Shown one piece after another: positions 6,747 through 12,466 of a stretch of DNA of 14,877 nt. This DNA is from JBFMAE01 sp040756085. Lineage in GTDB: Bacteria; Desulfobacterota; BSN033; UBA1163. A program made the position numbers and the translations under genes. The stretch is taken from contig JBFMAE010000133.1 in assembly GCA_040756085.1 (NCBI GenBank), forward strand, positions 1 through 14,877, written 5' to 3'. The first letter of the stretch is position 1, and each line of letters starts with the position of its first letter. Under the pieces are notes generated by a model that saw only the letters and a program-made list of their open reading frames with translations, searched no databases and was not told where the DNA came from.

Positions 6747-6857
6747 CTAACCTCGCAGGACCAAAAAAGTAACCAGCCCCGCCATAAAGAAAACTAATAG
6801 TACTATTGTGATCATAATGAGTGCCAAACTAATGGGTAACCCACTTCCATTGTCCAT
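6747..6857 (-). CDS. 36-residue single-span membrane protein between atpE and atpF
   Basis: I do not recognise this gene. The reading frame has 36 codons, opens MDNGSGLPIS and ends LVLRG before TAG. Residues about 8-34 form one unbroken hydrophobic stretch long enough to cross the membrane, with Asp at the N-terminus and Arg at the C-terminus. The initiation signal is excellent: TAAGGAGGTG, a full 10-base complement of the 16S rRNA 3' end, 5 nt before the ATG, and its TAA is the atpE stop codon. The gene starts 12 nt after atpE, so translation is probably coupled. Position, spacing and hydrophobicity suggest a small Fo-associated or assembly protein; that role is inference only. It is not AtpI or AtpZ by length or sequence. 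Confidence 0.75.
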   Translation of the reverse strand: MDNGSGLPISLALIMITIVLLVFFMAGLVTFLVLRG

Positions 6858-6862
6858 GGTTA

Positions 6863-6872
6863 CACCTCCTTA
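6863..6872 (-). promoter_or_regulatory. Perfect Shine-Dalgarno for the 36-codon gene
   Basis: On the minus strand TAAGGAGGTG is fully complementary to the canonical anti-Shine-Dalgarno and lies 5 nt before the ATG at 6857. It overlaps the atpE stop codon. It is the strongest ribosome-binding site I see in the window and is the main reason to believe the tiny gene. Confidence 0.8.
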
Positions 6873-7103
6873 CTTGACGACCATAGCTAAGATGATACAT
6901 ACGATCAGGACGTAAATCCCTATCGCCTCGGCAAGAGCACCAATCAAAATCATGTTGGTCAGGATTGCCCCTCTGGCTTCAGGGTTTCGTCCCAGGGATT
7001 GCATGGCTGAAAAACCGATCAGCCCCAAAGCTAATGCTGGCCCAAAGAACCCCAAACCTGCAGCTAATCCGATCACTAACATCTTCATTACTTCCGGTGT
7101 CAT
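6870..7103 (-). CDS. atpE: F1Fo ATP synthase c subunit (ring proteolipid)
   Basis: The 77-residue protein is the two-helix c subunit that forms the rotor ring in the membrane. Helix 1 spans about residues 8-35, the polar loop is RNPEA (39-43), and helix 2 carries the ion-binding Glu59 in GALAEAIGIY. The residues that complete a sodium site (a Gln in helix 1; Ser or Thr after the Glu) are replaced by Leu26 and Ala60, so proton coupling is the better reading. The helix-1 GxGxGxG packing motif is GPALALG here, with two glycines replaced by alanine, which may affect ring size. AAAGGAGGG lies 6 nt before the ATG at 7103. The gene is followed after 12 nt by the 36-codon gene. Confidence 0.97.
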   Translation of the reverse strand: MTPEVMKMLVIGLAAGLGFFGPALALGLIGFSAMQSLGRNPEARGAILTNMILIGALAEAIGIYVLIVCIILAMVVK

Positions 7104-7125
7104 TTATAGCCCTCCTTTCATCTTT

Positions 7126-8067
7126 TTATTCTGTCTCTTCATGTGGAGATACCGCGATCGTGCCAAAAACGAGAGTTAAACCGGAAAAGATGATAGCTTG
7201 AATCATACCGATCAATAATTCTAAACCATAAAAGGGAATAGTAAATACAAGAGGAATGAGAAAACAGGAGACTAAAATTAATATTTCACCAGCCGTCATA
7301 TTGCCAAAGAGACGAAAGGTGAAGCTCAGCATGCGGATCATATGACTGAATATCTCCAGAACACCTACAAAGAGACTAATAAACCCGAAAGCTATGTTCA
7401 TGATGGCTGGGCGTATCTTCCCGGTAAGAAGTTCTTTAAGCCCTTGCCCCAGCTGGCGAACATTAATAAACTCGCTGAGGTAGTGGATTACCCCCACTGA
7501 CCTCATTCCCCAGGATTCAACAAAGAAGAAGGACATGATGGCAATGGAGAGGGGCACATTGACATCTGTATTCGCTGCCCGCAATAAACCCACAAATTCG
7601 CCTTCATGCTCGTAGATTCCAATGGTGCCGAAAAAAGGCAAAAGCGCAAGGTAGGCATTAGATATGACGTAGATAAAAATAGTGGCTACCCCTTGGAAGA
7701 GCATCCGGGCATGTTTTTTACCAGCCACGCTTTCAACAAAATTCAATAATCCCTCTACAATTGCCTCCGCCATCCCTTGACGTCTGCTGGGGATAAGTTT
7801 CATTTTACGAGTGCAGAGGTAGGAGAGACTGACCAGCACAATGATCGTGAACCAGGAGGCAATGAGCGTGTTCGTGATCGAAAAGTGGCCGACATGAAAG
7901 ACGGTCTCTGCGGGAAGGGAGACATGGGGCCGAGGGACTTTGAGAATGCCGGGGGGTTCCTTGCCCAAAAAGCTGGACCCGAGAGGACCGAAGATCAAGC
8001 CAACTCCGAAGAGGATCAGAACAGGGATAAAGAAAAAGATGAGAACTTTAATACGGCCGCTACCCAT
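7126..8067 (-). CDS. atpB: F1Fo ATP synthase a subunit
   Basis: The 313-residue protein is the membrane a subunit that forms the proton half-channels against the c-ring. It has multiple hydrophobic segments, and the essential Arg is Arg252 within FRLFGNMTAGE; the conserved C-terminal block is GMIQAIIFSGLTLVFGTIA. A periplasmic-side N-terminal stretch (residues about 30-60) precedes the helix bundle. The frame stays open further upstream, but I chose the ATG at 8067 (MGSGRIKVL) because the longer version would run deep into atpZ and lacks hydrophobic or family-like sequence. With this start the gene begins 16 nt after the atpZ stop. The Shine-Dalgarno is weak (AGAG). It ends in TAA 22 nt before atpE. 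Confidence 0.95.
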   Translation of the reverse strand: MGSGRIKVLIFFFIPVLILFGVGLIFGPLGSSFLGKEPPGILKVPRPHVSLPAETVFHVGHFSITNTLIASWFTIIVLVSLSYLCTRKMKLIPSRRQGMAEAIVEGLLNFVESVAGKKHARMLFQGVATIFIYVISNAYLALLPFFGTIGIYEHEGEFVGLLRAANTDVNVPLSIAIMSFFFVESWGMRSVGVIHYLSEFINVRQLGQGLKELLTGKIRPAIMNIAFGFISLFVGVLEIFSHMIRMLSFTFRLFGNMTAGEILILVSCFLIPLVFTIPFYGLELLIGMIQAIIFSGLTLVFGTIAVSPHEETE

Positions 8068-8083
8068 TATGGCTGTCTCTGCT

Positions 8084-8329
8084 TTATTCCTTGTCTTTAT
8101 TTTCTCTTTTTTTCTCTTGCTCCGCCTGATAACGGATGAGCATGCGAAATAAACCGAAGAAAGCAATGACTGTTCCGAGACCCAGACCGATAAGAGTAAA
8201 TAAAGGGCGTTTATCAAACATCTCAGGACGATCGAGCCAATAACCTATCCCTACTGGGATGATTAAGCTCAACGCCACGTACCAACCTACTGTAAGTAAG
8301 AATTGAAGTGGCCTTACCCACTCTTTCAG
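8084..8329 (-). CDS. atpZ: AtpZ/AtpI-family F1Fo accessory protein, apparent CTG start
   Basis: This small membrane protein heads the atp operon. From the proposed start it has 81 residues, MKEWVRPLQF onward, with two hydrophobic spans (about 8-28 and 43-62) around the loop GYWLDRPEMFDKRPLF. This fits the AtpZ (F0F1-ATPase gate) family, whose members sit before atpB and are proposed to assist assembly or carry magnesium/calcium. No ATG lies in frame between the upstream stop and residue 64. The best start is CTG at 8329, because AAGGAGG lies exactly 5 nt before it. The alternative, TTG at 8365, adds 12 residues and has no ribosome-binding site. The protein ends in a charged tail and TAA. Confidence 0.85.
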   Translation of the reverse strand: MKEWVRPLQFLLTVGWYVALSLIIPVGIGYWLDRPEMFDKRPLFTLIGLGLGTVIAFFGLFRMLIRYQAEQEKKRENKDKE

Positions 8330-8334
8330 AAAAA

Positions 8335-8341
8335 CCTCCTT
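8335..8341 (-). promoter_or_regulatory. Shine-Dalgarno that decides the atpZ start
   Basis: AAGGAGG is followed by TTTTT and then CTG AAA GAG on the minus strand. Perfect spacing to a CTG, and no ATG or GTG nearby, argue for a non-canonical initiation codon. Confidence 0.6.
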
Positions 8342-8377
8342 GTACCAGTTAGAAGAGGGAAGCAATAAAATGTGAAT

Positions 8378-8406
8378 TAGTTAACATATAAAAAAAAGGT
8401 TGTCAA
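8378..8406 (-). promoter_or_regulatory. Possible atp operon promoter
   Basis: On the minus strand a perfect TTGACA (8406-8401) is followed by an 8-T tract and, at 17-nt spacing, TAACTA (8383-8378), a poor -10 element. The 98 nt between bactofilin and atpZ is the natural place for the atp operon promoter. The -35 is convincing, the -10 is not. Confidence 0.4.
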
Positions 8407-8427
8407 TCATTTTTTTGTTTACTGATT

Positions 8428-8868
8428 TCAAGAAGATAAAAGATCGTCCGCTTTTTGAGATGGGAGGGCTAGGTCATCCCTCTTTTGATCGGGCGCCCCC
8501 TCCATTTTGCAATGACCTTGAAGGATTCCACCCTCATTGATGGTAAGGATAGGGGTGAGCAGGTTTCCATAGACCTTCCCGGTGGAATGGATCTCCACCC
8601 GGGCCTTGGCATGAACGTCTCCCTCGACAAGGCCATTGATGATGATCGAGTGGATTCCAATCTCGCCTTTGACGACTGCCGTTTCACCAACGATGAGTGT
8701 CCCGCTCTCGAAGATCTCCCCTTCGAACTTCCCCTCTAATCGAAACACACCTTCAAAGGTCATCTTTCCTTCAAAAACGGTCTCCTTTCCCAGAAAGGCA
8801 CTGATCTCTTCCGAAGGAGAAGGGGGTTTGGGGCTGTCCTTAGTGAACATAAATTTTCCTCCTGACAT
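8428..8868 (-). CDS. Bactofilin (polymer-forming cytoskeletal protein)
   Basis: The 146-residue protein has a disordered, Pro/Ser-rich N-terminus (KDSPKPPSPSEE) followed by ISAFLGKETVFEGKMTFEG and a run of short hydrophobic/glycine-spaced strands (GTLIVGETAVVKGEI, then IIINGLVEGDVHA and VEIHSTGKVYGNLL). This is the right-handed beta-helix of bactofilins (DUF583), which polymerise without nucleotide into polar or cell-shape scaffolds. The C-terminus is charged and short. Two starts are possible: ATG at 8868 behind AAAGGAGC, used here, and ATG at 8850 behind AGGAGG. Its place after parAB echoes myxobacterial bactofilins that position ParA/ParB, so a segregation-scaffold role is a reasonable inference. 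Confidence 0.9.
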   Translation of the reverse strand: MSGGKFMFTKDSPKPPSPSEEISAFLGKETVFEGKMTFEGVFRLEGKFEGEIFESGTLIVGETAVVKGEIGIHSIIINGLVEGDVHAKARVEIHSTGKVYGNLLTPILTINEGGILQGHCKMEGAPDQKRDDLALPSQKADDLLSS

Positions 8869-8883
8869 GGATTGCTCCTTTCG

Positions 8884-8968
8884 CCCCCTCACCCTTCCCG
8901 TCCGGCGCCAAAGTCTGGCTTTGGACGGCGGCGCCCTCTCCCCCAGGGGAGAGGGAGGGGGTGAGGGG
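8884..8968. repeat. Palindromic CCCCTCACCC...GGGTGAGGGG interspersed repeat
   Basis: End arms cccctcaccc (8885-8894) and gggtgagggg (8959-8968) are inverted. Internal hairpins are ccaaag/ctttgg separated by tctgg (in 8908-8924 region) and ctctcccc/ggggagag (8936-8954 region). The element fills the gap between parB and bactofilin and belongs to the same loose family as the arms in the atpG-atpD gap. Confidence 0.65.
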
Positions 8969-8981
8969 TATTTCTTTTAAT

Positions 8982-9842
8982 CTATTTTCCAAGGATTGTT
9001 TCTACGATTCTCTCCAGATCCTCAGGAGAATAGTATTCGATCTCAACCTTCCCTCTTTTTCCTTTTTGTGTGATCTTCACTTTCGTTCCCAGGTATCGCT
9101 GCAGGGAGTCCTGAAGTGTGTTCAGCTGGCTCTCCAGGTCCCCCCTTCTCTTGACGGGAGTCACCACCTTTTTCGGTTTCTCCGACCATCGCTTTGCCAG
9201 GGTTTCGGCTTCCCTTACAGAAAGGCCTTTCTTGATGATCAGGGCGCAAAGCTCCTTCTGCCTCTCTTTGGTCTCGAGGATGAGGATGGCCCTGGCATGT
9301 CCTGAAGTGATGCGATTCTGGAGAAGTTGGTTTTTCACTTCCAGAGGAAGTTTCAGCAGGCGGAGGGCATTGGTAATGGTCGTCCGATCTTTTCCGATCC
9401 GTTTAGCCAATTCTTCTTGGCTGAGGTTGAACTCCTCTATCAGACGCTTGAAAGCCTCAGATTCCTCAATCGGGTTCAGATCATCCCTCTGCAGGTTTTC
9501 GATAAGAGAGATCTCCAGAGCCTCTCGTCCTTTGGCATCTTTCACCAGCACAGGGATTTCCTTCAGTCCTGCCTTTTGAGCCGCCCGCCATCGACGTTCT
9601 CCAACGATCAGTTCATAACCCTGATCCATTCTTCTGACGATCAGGGGTTCCAGAATCCCCTTTTCCTTAATGGATTCTGCCAACTCCTGAAGTTTCGATT
9701 CATCGAAATGTTTTCTGGGCTGAAACCGATTGGGAATGATCTCCTCGATTCCGCAATAAAGGAGAGTCTTGGGTTCCTCTTGTCCAAATTCCGGGATCAG
9801 TGCTCCCAGACCCTTTCCTAAAGCCATTCTCTTAGTTGCCAT
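8982..9842 (-). CDS. parB: Chromosome partition protein ParB
   Basis: The 286-residue protein is a chromosomal ParB/Spo0J: a CTP-dependent DNA clamp that loads at parS and works with ParA. It opens with the usual basic KRMALGKGLGALIP tail that stimulates ParA. The ParB/Srx domain has GERRWRAA at 81-88 (the GERRxR CTP motif) and ENLQRDDLNPIEE at about 115-127. A helix-turn-helix follows at 140-166 (LSQEELAKRIGKDRTTITNALRL), and a C-terminal dimerisation segment ends EDLERIVETILGK. The start at 9842 (MATK) has GGAAAG before it; an ATG 4 codons upstream is also possible. It overlaps the parA end by 11 nt. It stops with TAG at the normal family end point. Confidence 0.95.
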   Translation of the reverse strand: MATKRMALGKGLGALIPEFGQEEPKTLLYCGIEEIIPNRFQPRKHFDESKLQELAESIKEKGILEPLIVRRMDQGYELIVGERRWRAAQKAGLKEIPVLVKDAKGREALEISLIENLQRDDLNPIEESEAFKRLIEEFNLSQEELAKRIGKDRTTITNALRLLKLPLEVKNQLLQNRITSGHARAILILETKERQKELCALIIKKGLSVREAETLAKRWSEKPKKVVTPVKRRGDLESQLNTLQDSLQRYLGTKVKITQKGKRGKVEIEYYSPEDLERIVETILGK

Positions 9843-10608
9843 CGATCTTTCCATTGCCCATCATTTCTCTGGCCAGGATTAAATAACTTTCAGCACCCCT
9901 TGAATGAATATCGTATAGGAGAACCGGTTTCCCATGGCTGGGGGCTTCGCTCAGTCGAATGTTTCGCGGGATGATCGTCTTGAACACTTTATCTTTGAAG
10001 TGACTTCTTACCTCGTGGGCTACCTGATGGGAGAGGTTATTCCGGCCGTCGAACATGGTGAGCAGGATTCCCTCGATCTCCAGCTTTGGATTGAAGGCCT
10101 GTTTAATCAGCCGGATCGTTTTGAGAAGCTGGCCCAGTCCCTCCAGGGCATAGTATTCACATTGGAGAGGGATGATGACGGAATGGGCGGCTGTCAGGGA
10201 ATTGATGGTCAGCAGGCCCAGGGAGGGAGGGCAGTCGATGAAAATATACTCGTAGTCAGCCTCCACTTCTTTAATCAATCGATCCAGCCTCCTCTCACGA
10301 TCCTTCTCCTGAATCAATTCCACCTCTGCACCGATCAGATCGGTATTGGAAATGATCACATCCAGGTAGGCCAGTGCGGTCTTCTGGATCATCTCCTTCA
10401 GCCCTGAACCCCGAAGCAGAGCTTGATAGATGGTCCCATTGGATTCCTCTTTGCTTAAACCCACACCGCTCGTTGAGTTTCCCTGGGGGTCGATGTCGAT
10501 GAGCAGAACCCTCTTCTCGGCCACAGCAATGGAAGCAGCAAGATTGACAGCTGTGGTCGTCTTTCCCACCCCTCCCTTTTGATTGGCAATACAAATCACT
10601 CTTGCCAT
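9832..10608 (-). CDS. parA: Chromosome partition ATPase ParA (Soj)
   Basis: The 258-residue protein is a ParA-type Walker ATPase that binds DNA non-specifically in its ATP dimer form and drives ParB-parS movement. The deviant Walker A KGGVGKTT is at 11-18, with the signature Lys11; Walker A-prime DIDPQGNSTSGVG is at about 38-50, and the Walker B region is YIFIDCPPSLGLLT. The GRNNLSHQVAHEVR segment is also standard. Length is typical of chromosomal Soj without an N-terminal DNA-binding domain. The ATG at 10608 has no good Shine-Dalgarno. It overlaps parB and lies 207 nt after rsmG, a gap containing a structured element. Confidence 0.96.
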   Translation of the reverse strand: MARVICIANQKGGVGKTTTAVNLAASIAVAEKRVLLIDIDPQGNSTSGVGLSKEESNGTIYQALLRGSGLKEMIQKTALAYLDVIISNTDLIGAEVELIQEKDRERRLDRLIKEVEADYEYIFIDCPPSLGLLTINSLTAAHSVIIPLQCEYYALEGLGQLLKTIRLIKQAFNPKLEIEGILLTMFDGRNNLSHQVAHEVRSHFKDKVFKTIIPRNIRLSEAPSHGKPVLLYDIHSRGAESYLILAREMMGNGKIDGN

Positions 10609-10654
10609 GATGGGAAATCTGGAGGGGAGCGCTTCGCAATTAAAAGATCGCTTC

Positions 10655-10740
10655 GCTTGAGGAGCACTTTGTTTGAGGTTTGAGGCTTTTTGCCTCCATC
10701 CTTTAACCTCAAGTTCTCCGAAGGAGAACGCTCCTTAAGC
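10655..10740 (-). repeat. Three-way-junction hairpin element between rsmG and parA
   Basis: An outer stem pairs gcttgaggagc (10655-10665) with gctccttaagc (10730-10740), 10 of 11 matching. It encloses two arms: ttgaggtt/aacctcaa (10673-10680/10705-10712), capped by gaggc/gcctc (10682-10686/10692-10696) with a T5 loop, and gttctcc/ggagaac (10713-10719/10723-10729) with a 3-nt loop. The two arms abut directly. The fold could act in the rsmG-parA mRNA or be a dispersed repeat; the orientation given is that of the transcript. Confidence 0.55.
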
Positions 10741-10815
10741 CCTTCTGCGGACGCTCCTCTGACCTCTATCAAAGATCTTTATAGCATAAAAATGGGAAGG
10801 ATGGAAAGACAAAAG

Positions 10816-11472
10816 TCATCTTTTTTCAAACAGGAGGATCGATCTTTTAAAAGAGCTGAAAGGGAGAAAGAAAGGAATGGTCTTCAACCATCGGTATCGG
10901 GTTTCTTCAATTTCAGAAAGAGGTCGAATTTCTTCACTTTCCATTTCGCCTTTCATCGCCAATACGATCCCCCCTTCTTTCAGGAAGGGGAAACTGAGGA
11001 TGAGAAGGGTCTGGAGATCGGAGAAAGCTCTTGAGATGACGATATCGAATCGTTCCCCCATACCCTGGAGAATCTGCTTTTCTTGAACACGGCCATAGAC
11101 CGCTTCAATCCCTTTTAGACCGAGCGTTCGAATGATATGCTTCTGGAAATCAACCTTCTTGCGGACGGAGTCGATCAAGGTGACCTCAAGAGGAGATTGG
11201 ACGATTTTTAAAGGAATTCCAGGGAAGCCTGCGCCTGACCCGATATCTAAGACGGAGGAGGCAGCGGGAAGATAAGGGTAAGCAGAGAGGGAATCGAGAA
11301 AATGTTTCAGAACGATCCCTCTCTCCGATCGGATGGAGGTAAGATTGATCTTTTGGTTCCACTTGATGAGCTCCCTGAGATAAAGGTCGAAGGCCTCTAA
11401 GGTCTTTTCATTTAAATGGATGCGGAAGGTCTTTGCCCCTTCGATGAGGAGGTTTCTATTTTCAGTTTCCAT
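10816..11472 (-). CDS. rsmG: 16S rRNA m7G527 methyltransferase RsmG (GidB)
   Basis: The 218-residue protein is RsmG, which uses S-adenosylmethionine to methylate N7 of G527 in 16S rRNA; loss gives low-level streptomycin resistance in other bacteria. The SAM-binding loop VLDIGSGAGFPGIPLKI is at about 74-90, preceded by LIKWNQKINLTSI and the HFLDSL motif (58-63), and followed by LIDSVRKKVDFQK and VISRAFSDL. All are diagnostic. ACAGGAAA lies 6 nt before the ATG at 11472. It is followed by parA and parB, the usual neighbourhood. It starts only 13 nt after the toxin gene stop, so it may share that transcript. It ends in TGA. Confidence 0.95.
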   Translation of the reverse strand: METENRNLLIEGAKTFRIHLNEKTLEAFDLYLRELIKWNQKINLTSIRSERGIVLKHFLDSLSAYPYLPAASSVLDIGSGAGFPGIPLKIVQSPLEVTLIDSVRKKVDFQKHIIRTLGLKGIEAVYGRVQEKQILQGMGERFDIVISRAFSDLQTLLILSFPFLKEGGIVLAMKGEMESEEIRPLSEIEETRYRWLKTIPFFLPFSSFKRSILLFEKR

Positions 11473-11485
11473 GTTTTTTCCTGTA

Positions 11486-11908
11486 TCAACTAATCACAGT
11501 GAGGCCAAGCTGGCAGAAATCTTCATCGAAACTCAGGCAGACGATATCCTCAAGAATTGTCTTTGCGACCACATAAGAGATGGCATCACAAAAAGAAAGC
11601 CTCTTATCTTTACTGAAAAGGCGAAAGATATGTTCAGCCTCTTTGCGAACGGAGTCGTCATAGTAAATGACATTAAGAACCGGCTTAATCTCATCAAGAA
11701 ACCGAATAGCTGCTTTTGAGTTAAAACGATAAAGCAGAAGGGTGGCTGTCTCACTGATGATGTCCCATGTTGTCCAGAGGGAGATCTTCTGGTCTAACGC
11801 TTCCTTTAGAATTTGACCTGCTCGTTCATAATTAATATCCTTTGGATAGAGAGAGGCGAAGAAAAAGGAAGTGTTGCAAAAGGTTCGATGGCCTGGAAAT
11901 TCTATCAT
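11486..11908 (-). CDS. PIN-domain (VapC-like) toxin with Asn at the first acidic position
   Basis: The 140-residue protein has the PIN-domain layout of VapC-type ribonuclease toxins: opening strand FCNTSFFFASL (10-20), Glu53 in ISETATLLL, Asp108 in LSFCDAISYVVA, and a final acidic pair, Asp128 and Asp130, in SFDEDF. Family members normally have Asp in the opening strand (DTS or DTN); here it is Asn12, encoded by AAC, one base from GAC. That may weaken metal binding or activity. The ATG overlaps the antitoxin TGA as ATGA, implying coupled translation. The target, presumably an RNA, is unknown. The gene ends 13 nt before rsmG. Confidence 0.8.
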   Translation of the reverse strand: MIEFPGHRTFCNTSFFFASLYPKDINYERAGQILKEALDQKISLWTTWDIISETATLLLYRFNSKAAIRFLDEIKPVLNVIYYDDSVRKEAEHIFRLFSKDKRLSFCDAISYVVAKTILEDIVCLSFDEDFCQLGLTVIS

Positions 11909-12177
11909 CGATTTCCCTGGACATAGAGATAGTCTTTAACTCTTTGTGAAATCGGCTCTTTGGATTTTCCCCTGAGAGGGAATGACAACTTTTGCCTGAG
12001 ATGAATCAACTTTTGGACTGCCTCTCCTGGTTGCACCATCACCTTGGCTGACCGGATTTCAGCCACAGCTTCATCACGAACCGTAATTTTAAAAACAGTT
12101 TCAGGATTCTTCTGTATCTCTCGAATCATCTTGGGAAGATCCTTTCTTGCGTTGCTGATAGAGACAATGTTTTTCAT
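11905..12177 (-). CDS. Phd/YefM-like antitoxin
   Basis: The 90-residue protein begins MKNIVSISNARKDLPKMIREI, the pattern of Phd/YefM N-terminal domains (a strand, then an Ala-Arg-x-x-Leu helix) that bind the operator as dimers. The C-terminal half (SFPLRGKSKEPISQRVKDYL) is basic and likely the toxin-binding part. I chose the ATG at 12177 because AAAGGAG lies 7 nt before it; a start 14 codons upstream would run through the operator. A strong promoter and 20-bp palindrome lie directly upstream, consistent with autoregulation. The stop overlaps the PIN toxin start. Pairing of a Phd-type antitoxin with a PIN toxin is common. Confidence 0.8.
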   Translation of the reverse strand: MKNIVSISNARKDLPKMIREIQKNPETVFKITVRDEAVAEIRSAKVMVQPGEAVQKLIHLRQKLSFPLRGKSKEPISQRVKDYLYVQGNR

Positions 12178-12196
12178 AGACAACTCCTTTAGTTGA

Positions 12197-12216
12197 TACA
12201 ATTTGATCAAATTGTA
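12197..12216. promoter_or_regulatory. 20-bp perfect palindrome, probable toxin-antitoxin operator
   Basis: TACAATTTGATCAAATTGTA is identical on both strands. It includes the -10 element of the antitoxin promoter and the likely transcription start, so a dimer bound here would block initiation. Position and symmetry fit autoregulation by the antitoxin or toxin-antitoxin complex. Confidence 0.75.
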
Positions 12217-12239
12217 CAAATATTACCACAAAATGTCAA
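12211..12239 (-). promoter_or_regulatory. Sigma70-type promoter of the toxin-antitoxin operon
   Basis: On the minus strand TTGACA (12239-12234) and TACAAT (12216-12211) are separated by 17 nt, a near-consensus promoter. The antitoxin ATG is 33 nt past the -10. The -10 lies inside the palindromic operator. Confidence 0.75.
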
Positions 12240-12466
12240 GAACAGAGAAAAGGTGGGTATCGCCTTTGTCATTTATCTATCCAGAGACCTAAATTTACTA
12301 TCCTGAGTTATAGTTGTATTATTTGAATTGCTCTACCTGAATGTTTTTTAATGTATTTAAATTCCCTCAAATGCTCTTTTATGATAATATAAAATTACGA
12401 AAACTACTGAGTATCTGAGCATCAGGGAAGAAAGAAAGGTAGAAGAAAAGTGAAGGGGAGGAGAAC
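12240..12466. other. Divergent AT-rich gap upstream of the exported protein gene
   Basis: The stretch separates the minus-strand toxin-antitoxin operon from the plus-strand gene at 12467. It is visibly AT-rich. GATAAT at 12383-12388 could be a -10 element for the plus gene but no -35 of note stands 17 nt before it, so no promoter is called. No hairpin or small gene was found. Confidence 0.4.

Noticed and set aside
8068..8217. A 50-codon N-terminal extension of atpB
   Set aside because: It overlaps the C-terminal half of atpZ out of frame and gives basic, non-family sequence before the MGSGRIK start.
8982..8984. General reassignment of TAG in this organism, suggested by atpA
   Set aside because: parB ends with TAG at its normal family end; readthrough would add about 30 codons through a repeat. 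Local suppression remains possible, wholesale reassignment does not fit.
8982..10815. parS site near parAB
   Set aside because: I looked for TGTTTCACGTGAAACA-like palindromes through the par region and the rest of the window and found none convincing.
12383..12388. Promoter -10 (GATAAT) for the exported protein gene
   Set aside because: No -35-like hexamer lies at 16-18 nt, and the region is so AT-rich that such hexamers are expected by chance.
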